A stretch of DNA of 11,604 bases from an uncultured Alphaproteobacteria bacterium (lineage in GTDB: Bacteria > Pseudomonadota > Alphaproteobacteria > Rhizobiales > Pleomorphomonadaceae). Below the pieces are notes generated by a model. The model was given only the letters and a program-made list of their open reading frames with translations, was not told the origin of the DNA and made no database searches. The translations under genes and the position numbers were made by a program. Positions 6,475-11,604 of the stretch are shown in pieces; the stretch's first letter is position 1; the number at the start of each line of letters is the position of its first letter. The stretch lies in the NCBI GenBank assembly GCA_937900425.1, contig CALCDT010000170.1, positions 1 through 11,604 on the forward strand, written 5' to 3'.

Positions 6475-6657
6475 GGCGGTATCCTCGCTGGCCTGCGTCG
6501 CGGCAAGATATAGGCGATCGCGCCCCGCATTCCCATCCGGTGCGCCCCGAAGCCCCGGCGGAGACGGCCGCGACGGGACAGCAGCCCCCGGCGCCGTGGC
6601 CGGCGGAACTTCCCCCGCCCGTGACGGTTACCGGGACGCCGAGACGACCGAAAGGCC

Positions 6658-7146
6658 ATGCCCGTGACCACGCTCCGACCGCACCCCTCCACACACCGCC
6701 CCCCGGTCGCCGCCGACCCGGCGCCGCCCGCCGCCGCCCGCCGCGAAGACCTCGCCGACGGCCTCGGCTGGTTCTCTCTCGCCCTCGGCGTCGTCGAGGT
6801 CGTCGCCCCCCGGGCGATCACGACCGCCTGCGGGCTGCGCGGGCTGGAGCCCCTCGTCCGCCTGTTCGGCCTGCGCGAACTCGCGGTCGGCGCCGGCCTC
6901 TTGTCGGCGCCGCGCACGGCCCGCTCGGCCTGGCTGTCGGCCAGGGTCGCCGGCGACGCGCTCGACATCGCCACGGTGATGCTGTTCCGCGGCCGCCACC
7001 GCTCCGGCAGCGGCGCCGTCACCCTCGCCCTGCTCGCCGGCGTCCTCGCCGTCGACGCCCTCGCCGCACGGCGGGCGCGGCAGGCCGAGATGGACGCCGA
7101 AGCCGCTCCCGAACCGACCGGGCGGGACACCTGGCGCCACCCCTGA
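6658..7146 (+). CDS. small multi-pass membrane protein, function unknown
   Basis: A protein of about 162 residues that I do not link to a known function. After a Pro/Ala-rich N-terminal stretch (1-34) it shows four hydrophobic segments at about 36-58, 66-83, 92-110 and 118-136, and a hydrophilic C-terminal tail. The segments GWFSLALGVVEVVAP, LVRLFGLRELAVGAG and WLSARVAGDALD look like a family of small inner-membrane proteins often seen in Rhizobiales, sometimes with polyketide cyclase/SRPBCC genes, but no such gene is adjacent here. The AAAGG at 6651-6655 lies only 2 bases before the ATG at 6658 but 8 bases before the GTG at 6664, so the GTG may be the true start. It is divergent from ubiH and convergent with tspO. 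The coding call is supported by hydrophobic periodicity. Confidence 0.8.
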   Translation: MPVTTLRPHPSTHRPPVAADPAPPAAARREDLADGLGWFSLALGVVEVVAPRAITTACGLRGLEPLVRLFGLRELAVGAGLLSAPRTARSAWLSARVAGDALDIATVMLFRGRHRSGSGAVTLALLAGVLAVDALAARRARQAEMDAEAAPEPTGRDTWRHP

Positions 7147-7152
7147 TACCAA

Positions 7153-7188
7153 GCTCATGAAGTCCAGACCTGGCGGGACTTCATGAGC
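7153..7188. repeat. 13-bp perfect inverted repeat (palindrome 1)
   Basis: GCTCATGAAGTCC (7153-7165) and GGACTTCATGAGC (7176-7188) are perfect inverted copies around a 10-base centre. It begins 7 bases after the stop of the small membrane protein gene. No T-tract follows. It is richer in A and T than its surroundings and resembles palindrome 2 in its outer CATGAA/TTCATG arms. Confidence 0.9.
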
Positions 7189-7229
7189 GCAGGCAAGCCC
7201 GACCGGGCGTCGGCCGGTCAGGCCGAAAC

Positions 7230-7263
7230 CGCATGAATTTCCGACGAGTCGGAAATTCATGCG
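7230..7263. repeat. 16-bp near-contiguous palindrome (palindrome 2)
   Basis: CGCATGAATTTCCGAC (7230-7245) and GTCGGAAATTCATGCG (7248-7263) are perfect inverted copies separated by only 2 bases, a 34-bp palindrome. It sits 22 bases past the end of tspO (-), between two convergent genes, so it could act as a two-way transcription barrier or as a protein-binding site. The arms contain an AT-rich GAATTTCC core that stands out from the GC-rich background. Between palindromes 1 and 2 lie two smaller hairpins, GCCC/GGGC at 7197-7208 and CGGCC/GGCCG at 7211-7225. Confidence 0.92.
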
Positions 7264-7285
7264 CCAAGTATGAGCGGGCCGGCCG

Positions 7286-7783
7286 TCAGTTCAGCAGGAC
7301 GATGCCGGTGTTGAGCGCCGCGGCGAACAGGCCCCAGGCGAGGTACGGCACCAGCAGCGCCGCCGCGAGGCCGTCGAGCCGCCGGAAGGCGAGGATCGTC
7401 GCGACGAGCGCGACCAGCAGTGCGGCGATCACGCCGAGACCGAGGGGCGGCGCCCGCAGCCCGAAGAAGGCGACCGACCAGAAGGCGTTGAGGGCGAGCT
7501 GGACGAGGAACAGCCCGATCGCCCGCCCGCGGCCGGGCGCCGCCGCCGGCAGCCGCCAGATCCGCCAGAAGGCCACCGCCATCATCAGGTAGAGCACCGT
7601 CCACACCGGCCCGAACACGCCGTTCGGCGGCGTGAAGAACGGCTTGTCGAGACCGGCGTACCAGGTCGGGATCGCGGGAATGGTCGCCGCCGATCCGATC
7701 GCCCCCGCCGCCGCGACGAGAAGCACGGAGAGGCCGAGACGCACGACGTCCCGCCCTGTGAAAGTCGGCTGCGTCACCCTCAT
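7286..7783 (-). CDS. tspO: TspO/MBR-family tryptophan-rich membrane protein
   Basis: A 165-residue membrane protein of the TspO/MBR (translocator protein) family, with the expected five hydrophobic segments at about 12-36, 55-75, 85-105, 108-125 and 130-162. Family signs are WYAGLDKPFFTPPNGVFGPVW (41-61, the loop and start of the second helix), LNAFWSVAFFG (98-108) and PYLAWGLFAAALN (146-158). TspO binds tetrapyrroles such as protoporphyrin IX; in Rhodobacter it modulates photosynthesis and porphyrin-pathway genes, and elsewhere it is linked to stress response. No tetrapyrrole gene is adjacent. I chose the ATG at 7783, which has a GGAAGGGGAG ribosome site just upstream, over the ATG at 7801, which has none; the latter would add 6 residues. 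Confidence 0.93.
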   Translation of the reverse strand: MRVTQPTFTGRDVVRLGLSVLLVAAAGAIGSAATIPAIPTWYAGLDKPFFTPPNGVFGPVWTVLYLMMAVAFWRIWRLPAAAPGRGRAIGLFLVQLALNAFWSVAFFGLRAPPLGLGVIAALLVALVATILAFRRLDGLAAALLVPYLAWGLFAAALNTGIVLLN

Positions 7784-7923
7784 GATCTCCCCTTCCGCCA
7801 TTGTCGCCCGGGCCGCGCGGGCCGTGCCGGGGAGATGGGGAGGACCTGGCGAGGTTGCGAGAGGGAGGACAGGCCGCGCGAGACGGGCTGTGACGCGACG
7901 TTTCGGGCGCTTCCTCCGGCGGG

Positions 7924-8133
7924 CCCCCTCATCCGCCCTTCGGGCACCTTCTCCCGCGAGGGGAGAAGGGGGTGGGGAGGCGAGGCTTGGTGCTCTTCGC
8001 TCAGAATGCCTTTGCGGCCCGGCATCTCAAGCGCCTGCCCCGTCCTCTTCACTCTCGTCTCGAAAGCCGCCTATCCCCGCCCGCCCCCCTTCTCCCCTCG
8101 CGGGAGAAGGTGCCCGAAGGGCGGATGAGGGGG
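7924..8133. repeat. 210-bp element with perfect 49-bp inverted ends
   Basis: The 49 bases at 7924-7972 recur exactly, in inverted orientation, at 8085-8133, flanking a 112-bp centre. Each copy holds two hairpins: GCCC-TTC-GGGC, and CTTCTCCC/GGGAGAAG around a GCGAG loop. The inner edges remain partly similar for some 15 more bases (GGGGAGGCGAGGCTT against GGGGATAGGCGGCTT). I find no open frame with protein character in the centre and no clear target-site duplication. From general knowledge, sequences of the form CCCTCATCCG...CTTCTCCC are widespread intergenic palindromic repeats in Rhizobiales (RIME-like). Here two copies face each other, giving a MITE-like structure. Confidence 0.88.
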
Positions 8134-8150
8134 GAGCGGCGGAGAACGGT

Positions 8151-8171
8151 CCCGAAGGGCGGACGAGGGGG
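8151..8171 (+). repeat. partial third copy of the palindromic repeat
   Basis: The 21 bases here match 8113-8133 (the outer end of the right 49-bp copy) at 20 of 21 positions, in the same orientation, 38 bp further on. It is a truncated third copy, which suggests repeated insertion or local duplication at this spot. Confidence 0.8.
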
Positions 8172-8206
8172 CGGGCGCCGGCCGTAAGCCCGCCCGCCCC
8201 GAGCCC

Positions 8207-9883
8207 TCACGCGTCGTCGAGCAGACGCCGCGCGATCACCTGCGCCTGGATCTCCGCGGCGCCCTCGAAGATGTTCAGAATGCGTGCGTCACACAGCACG
8301 CGGCTGATCTGGTACTCGAGGGCGAAGCCGTTGCCGCCGTGGATCTGCAGGGCGTTGTCCGCCGCGGCCCAGGCGACGCGGGCGCCGAGCAGCTTGGCCA
8401 TGCCGGCCTCGAGGTCGCAGCGCTTGCCCTCGTCCTTCTGGCGCGCCGAATAGTAGGTCAGCTGGCGGGCGATGTGGACCTCCACCGCCATCATCGCCAG
8501 CTTGTCGGCGACGCGCGGAAACTCGATCAGCGGCCGGCCGAACTGGATCCGCTCCTCGGCATACTTCAGGCCGATGTCGAGCGCCGACTGGGCGACGCCG
8601 ACCGCGCGCGCCGCGGTCTGGATGCGGGCGCTCTCGAAGGTCTGCATCAGCTGCTTGAAGCCCTGGCCCTCGACGCCGCCGAGCAGGTTCTCCGCCGGCA
8701 CCTCGAAGCCGTCGAAGGCGATCTCGTATTCCTTCATGCCGCGGTAGCCGAGCACCTCGATCTCGCCGCCGGACATGCCCTCCGCCGGGAACGGCACCGC
8801 GTCGGTGCCGCGGGGCTTGGGCGCGAGGAACATCGACAGGCCTCGATAGCCCGGCTCCTCCGGGTTGGTGCGGGTCAAAAGCGTCATCAGGTCGGCGCGG
8901 ACCGGATGGGTGATCCAGGTCTTGTTGCCGGTGACCTTGTAGACCTCGCCGTCCTTCACCGCCCGGGTGCGCAGCGAGCCGAGGTCGGAGCCGGTGTTGG
9001 GCTCGGTGAAGACGGCGGTCGGCAGCACCTCGCCCGAGGCGATCTTCGGCAGCCATTCCGCCTTCTGCGCCTCGGTGCCGCCGCAGAGGATCAGCTCGGC
9101 GGCGATCTCCGAGCGGGTGCCGAGCGAGCCGACGCCGATATAGGCGCGCGACAGTTCCTCGGAGACGACGCACATCGATTCCTTGCCGAGGCCGAGGCCG
9201 CCGAACTCCTCCGGAATGGTGAGGCCGAAGACGCCGAGCTCGGCGAGCTTGCCGATGACCTCGAGCGGGATGTAGGCGTTGTCCAGATGCCACTCGTGGG
9301 CGTGCGGCAGCACCTCCTCCTCGGCGAAGCGGCGCATCTCGGCGCGGAAGGCCTCCATGGTCTCGTCGAGGCCGGAATCACCGACGATCTCGGCTTCGGT
9401 CTTGCGCCGCATCGCGGCGACGAGGGCGGCGCGCGGCTCCGGCGCGCAGCCCGCCGCGATCAGCGTCTCGACGTCGGCGGTGCGGGCGGCGGCGGCCTCG
9501 CGGGGCGAGACGCCGAGATCGGACAGGCGGACGATCTCGCCCTGGTTCATGGGGATGCCGCCGAACACCTGGGCGAGATACTCGCCGGCGCCGATCAGGA
9601 CCAGCAGCCGCTCGGTCTCGCCGAGCCGGCCCTCGGCCGCCATCCGGGCGCGGTAGCTGTCGAGCTCGCGCACCGATTCGACGTAGGTGGCGAGCCAGGC
9701 GAGGCCGTGGGCGGCACGCTGCTCGCGGTCGAGCGCCTTGCCGTCGATCCGGCCGCCGACGCTGACGCGCTGCACCACCGCCCGGCGCGCGAGCGCCAGC
9801 AGGCCATCGACCGCGGCGAGGGCGCCGGCGAGGCGGTCCAGCGGATCCTGCGGGGCTTCGATGCGTTCGGCCGTCGTTGTCAT
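8207..9883 (-). CDS. mcd: (2S)-methylsuccinyl-CoA dehydrogenase (acyl-CoA dehydrogenase family)
   Basis: A 558-residue FAD enzyme. An N-terminal helical extension of about 170 residues precedes a normal acyl-CoA dehydrogenase core, the layout and length known for methylsuccinyl-CoA dehydrogenase (about 550 residues). Mcd oxidises (2S)-methylsuccinyl-CoA to mesaconyl-CoA in the ethylmalonyl-CoA pathway, which converts acetyl-CoA to glyoxylate and C4 acids in place of isocitrate lyase. Core motifs: TIPEEFGGLGLG (222-233), FTEPNTGSD (292-300, signature 1), RIQFGRPLIEFPRVADKLA (445-463), QIHGGNGF (513-520) in signature 2, and IFEGAAEIQ (538-546), where E540 is at the place of the catalytic base in MCAD-type enzymes. 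The start at 9883 (MTTTAERIEAP) is preferred; the frame runs open to 10018, but that part is low-quality and Arg-rich. Other pathway genes are not in the window. A different acyl-CoA dehydrogenase is possible but less likely. Confidence 0.87.
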   Translation of the reverse strand: MTTTAERIEAPQDPLDRLAGALAAVDGLLALARRAVVQRVSVGGRIDGKALDREQRAAHGLAWLATYVESVRELDSYRARMAAEGRLGETERLLVLIGAGEYLAQVFGGIPMNQGEIVRLSDLGVSPREAAAARTADVETLIAAGCAPEPRAALVAAMRRKTEAEIVGDSGLDETMEAFRAEMRRFAEEEVLPHAHEWHLDNAYIPLEVIGKLAELGVFGLTIPEEFGGLGLGKESMCVVSEELSRAYIGVGSLGTRSEIAAELILCGGTEAQKAEWLPKIASGEVLPTAVFTEPNTGSDLGSLRTRAVKDGEVYKVTGNKTWITHPVRADLMTLLTRTNPEEPGYRGLSMFLAPKPRGTDAVPFPAEGMSGGEIEVLGYRGMKEYEIAFDGFEVPAENLLGGVEGQGFKQLMQTFESARIQTAARAVGVAQSALDIGLKYAEERIQFGRPLIEFPRVADKLAMMAVEVHIARQLTYYSARQKDEGKRCDLEAGMAKLLGARVAWAAADNALQIHGGNGFALEYQISRVLCDARILNIFEGAAEIQAQVIARRLLDDA

Positions 9884-10215
9884 CGTCGTTCCATCCCTGA
9901 AGATCGGCGGTCCGGCCGCCTCCCGCCCCGATGACCGGGAGCGGGGACGACGGCACCCGCCTGTTGCCGGCGGGCAGTGTTCCAGTTCCGGTGTGCGGTG
10001 CAATGCGCGTTTCGTCACGGGGGAACAGGAATGCGTCCCGCAGACTTGAACCCGTCGTCAAATCCGTGGACGATCCGGGCGGACGGGCACCCTCGCCGAT
10101 ACGGAGAAGCGGCGGCGGTGCAGCATCTTGTCTCGGATCTCGGCCGCGGCCGGAGACGGCGGCCGCAGCCGGCACGGCCCCGCGACCTCCTGCGAAAGAA
10201 GGAGACCCTGGCGCG
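9884..10215. other. divergent intergenic region between mcd and yihY
   Basis: A stretch of 332 bp between two divergent starts must hold both promoters, but I see no convincing -35/-10 pair on either strand. Near mcd there are two inverted repeats, CTCCCG/CGGGAG at 9920-9941 (an overlapping CCCCG/CGGGG pairing is an alternative) and CCCGCC/GGCGGG at 9956-9974, which would lie in the mcd 5' leader. The part near yihY is very GC-rich with short repeats of GGCCG. No gene is supported. Confidence 0.5.
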
Positions 10216-11169
10216 ATGGATCTCTCCGACCTCTCCGGTCGCCGCCTCCTCGCCTTCGGCAAGGGCATGATGCGGTCCGTTTGGCGCGCCTACAACCGGT
10301 TCAACGACACCGACAGCTGGGCGATCGCCAGCCACATGGCGATGACGGCGCTGATGGCGTTGTTCCCCTTCCTGATCTTCCTCACCGCCTTCGCCGGCTT
10401 CCTCGACCTCGGCGACCTCGGCCAGACCAGCGTCTCGCTGGTGTTCGACGCCTGGCCCGAAACCATCGCCGGGCCGATCACGCGGGAAGTGCGCAGCGTG
10501 CTGACGGTGCCGCGCGGCGACCTGCTCACCATCGGCATCCTGCTCGCGATCTATTTCGCCTCTAACGGCGTCGAGGCGATGCGGCTCGGCCTGTCGCGGG
10601 CCTACGGCGCCGAGGAGCACCGCAATTTCGTGGTCCTGCGCCTGCAGAGCATCGTCTTCGTGCTGATCGGCACGCTGGCGCTGCTCACCCTCGCCCTGCT
10701 CGTCGCCGTCGGGCCGGTGGTGTGGAGTTACGTCCAGCGCCAGGAGGTGGTCCACGACCTCACCGGCCTCGCCGACCGCTCCGGCCTGTCGTCGTGGTCG
10801 TTCTATTCCTTCGTCACCTCGAAGATCGGCATCCTGGTGCGCTACGTCATCACCGTCGCCGTCCTCACCTTCGCCCTCGTCGTCGCCCACAAATGGCTGC
10901 CTTCCGGCCACCGCGCGCTGCGCGACCTCGTACCCGGCATCGCCGTCACCATCGCCGCCTGGATCGTCGGCGCCGTGATCTTCGCCACCTATCTCGGCAA
11001 TTTCGGCAACTATGCCTCGACCTACGCCGGCCTCGCCGGCGTGATGACGGCCCTCGTCTTCCTCTACCTGCTCGCCGCGATCTTCCTGTTCGGCGCCTCG
11101 CTCAACGCCGCCCGCATCGAGCACCGGCTGACCCGGGCGCTGGTGCATCCGGAGGAACAGGCGCGCTGA
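10216..11169 (+). CDS. yihY: YihY/BrkB-family inner-membrane protein
   Basis: A 317-residue integral membrane protein of the YihY/UPF0761 (formerly BrkB or RNase BN) family, near the usual length of about 290. Six hydrophobic segments are visible at about 36-62, 103-117, 143-170, 205-226, 240-260 and 272-296. Family signs are the N-terminal AIASHMAMTALMALFPFLIF (36-55), a stretch of small residues and PFL; GILLAIYFASNGVEAMRLGLSRAYG (107-131); and the C-terminal YASTYAGLAGVMTALVFLYLLAAIFLFGASLNA (266-298). The molecular function is not established; the old RNase BN assignment is wrong for this family. The ATG at 10216 has an AAGGAG ribosome site 11 bases upstream and begins at the conserved region. 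The same frame is open from 9931, but that extension is Arg/Pro-rich and unlikely. It is divergent from mcd and convergent with the last gene. Confidence 0.93.
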   Translation: MDLSDLSGRRLLAFGKGMMRSVWRAYNRFNDTDSWAIASHMAMTALMALFPFLIFLTAFAGFLDLGDLGQTSVSLVFDAWPETIAGPITREVRSVLTVPRGDLLTIGILLAIYFASNGVEAMRLGLSRAYGAEEHRNFVVLRLQSIVFVLIGTLALLTLALLVAVGPVVWSYVQRQEVVHDLTGLADRSGLSSWSFYSFVTSKIGILVRYVITVAVLTFALVVAHKWLPSGHRALRDLVPGIAVTIAAWIVGAVIFATYLGNFGNYASTYAGLAGVMTALVFLYLLAAIFLFGASLNAARIEHRLTRALVHPEEQAR

Positions 11170-11198
11170 GCGCGGCGGGCATCCCGCTCCGCCGGCGC
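11170..11198 (+). terminator. GC hairpin directly after yihY
   Basis: GCGCGGCGG (11170-11178) can pair with CCGCCGGCGC (11189-11198) with one bulged G, starting right after the yihY stop codon and lying between two convergent genes. There is no T-tract, so it is only a possible transcript end. Confidence 0.3.
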
Positions 11199-11211
11199 AG
11201 GGGCGCGGTCC

Positions 11212-11604
11212 TCACCCCTCCCGTGCCGCGAAGCGGGCGATGAATCGTCGGTCGATGGCGTCCTTCCAGCGGAACACCCAGCGCCCTTCCGCCGACAGCG
11301 GCCCCCAGGCGGCGATGGCGCGCCCGTCCGCCGTCGAAAGCAGCGTCAGGAACCGCTTCTGCGGGTGGAACGGCTCGGCTCTCTCGCCCGCGAGGCGGCG
11401 GCGCAGGTTGCGGGCGAGCGGGCCGCTCTGGCGCACGGCGAAGACGCCGGCCTTCGGCCGCGGGTGGTCGAGAACGTCGGCGCAGTCGCCGACCGCGAAG
11501 ACGTCGTCGTCGCCGATCATCTGCAAGGTCTCCCGCACCGCGACGAAGCCGGCCGCCGACGCCGTCAGCCCGCTCGCCGCCAGCCACTCCGCCGGCCGCG
11601 CCCC
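11212..11604 (-). CDS. FAD-dependent pyridine nucleotide oxidoreductase, C-terminal part (5' truncated)
   Basis: The frame is open from the right edge of the window down to a TGA at 11212, giving the last 130 residues of a flavoprotein. The segment DDVFAVGDCADVLDHPRPKAG holds the second FAD motif (V-F-A-V-G-D, with G39 and D40 of the fragment). It is followed by VRQSGPLARNLRRRLAGE, the usual helix after that motif in NADH dehydrogenase type 2 and related quinone or sulfide oxidoreductases. The C-terminal FHPQKRFLTLLSTADGRAIAAWGPLSAEGRWVFRWKDAIDRRFI resembles the subgroup found stand-alone or fused to selenophosphate synthetase SelD in many proteobacteria. If that holds, selD may lie just beyond the window. 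The N-terminal NAD- and FAD-binding parts are not visible, so substrate and electron acceptor cannot be stated. Confidence 0.85.
   Translation of the reverse strand, partial: GARPAEWLAASGLTASAAGFVAVRETLQMIGDDDVFAVGDCADVLDHPRPKAGVFAVRQSGPLARNLRRRLAGERAEPFHPQKRFLTLLSTADGRAIAAWGPLSAEGRWVFRWKDAIDRRFIARFAAREG

Larger units (their letters stand above)
7784..8206. other. repeat-filled intergenic region between tspO and mcd
   Basis: This stretch of about 420 bp between the tspO start and the mcd end has no gene I can support; frames that cross it in either direction are repeat-derived. It contains the 210-bp inverted-repeat element, the partial third copy, and a GC stem at 8168-8200 (GGGGCGGGC/GCCCGCCCC, loop 15). 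That stem lies just past the mcd stop and could mark the end of its transcript, though no T-tract follows. Confidence 0.7.

Noticed and set aside
5173..6513. Long plus-strand open frame opposite the UbiH-type gene
   Set aside because: It is the GC-driven shadow of a gene with clear FAD motifs on the other strand; the translated sequence is Ala/Arg/Asp/Gly-rich with no motif.
7973..8084. Possible gene in the centre of the inverted-repeat element
   Set aside because: Only 112 bp, with no ribosome site and no plausible protein sequence in the frames crossing it.
8339..9934. Long plus-strand open frame opposite mcd
   Set aside because: Antisense shadow of mcd; no recognisable protein character.
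10015..11148. Long minus-strand frame opposite yihY
   Set aside because: Glu/Gly/Asp-rich antisense of a membrane-protein gene; composition mirrors the hydrophobic codons of yihY.

Overview
The window is very GC-rich DNA that reads as a chromosomal housekeeping segment of an alphaproteobacterium, most likely a Hyphomicrobiales (Rhizobiales) member. The grounds are the gene set (trmD, asd, a UbiH-type quinone hydroxylase, methylsuccinyl-CoA dehydrogenase, TspO, YihY), the strong codon bias, and an intergenic palindromic repeat of the kind common in that order. This assignment is inferred from protein families; no rRNA gene is present.

Layout, left to right. (1) 1-2591: the 3' end of trmD (+), then three minus-strand genes: a TerB-family protein, an inositol-monophosphatase-family phosphatase and a DinB-family protein. 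(2) 2592-4165: a 471-bp regulatory region with a TTGACA box, a perfect inverted repeat and a small frame ending in a threonine run (candidate leader peptide), then asd (+) and a strong intrinsic terminator. (3) 4306-5180: a type II toxin-antitoxin module, TacA-like DUF1778 antitoxin followed by TacT-like GNAT toxin, overlapping by 13 bp and read from a promoter with an operator-like palindrome. (4) 5215-7146: a UbiH/UbiF/COQ6-family hydroxylase (-) and, divergently, a small membrane protein (+). (5) 7147-8206: two long palindromes, tspO (-), and a repeat element made of two perfect 49-bp inverted copies plus a third partial copy. (6) 8207-11604: mcd (-), then divergent yihY/brkB (+), then the C-terminal part of a flavin NAD(P)H oxidoreductase (-) that runs off the right edge.

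The genes do not form one pathway. asd supplies the aspartate family of amino acids (Lys, Thr, Met), mcd belongs to the ethylmalonyl-CoA pathway of acetyl-CoA assimilation, and the UbiH-type enzyme serves ubiquinone synthesis. I see no phage, no insertion sequence with a transposase, no CRISPR array and no RNA gene. The most interesting signals are in the noncoding DNA: the possible Thr-rich leader upstream of asd, the operator/promoter layout of the toxin-antitoxin module with a predicted leaderless antitoxin mRNA, the pair of long palindromes at 7153-7263, and the 210-bp inverted-repeat element at 7924-8133.
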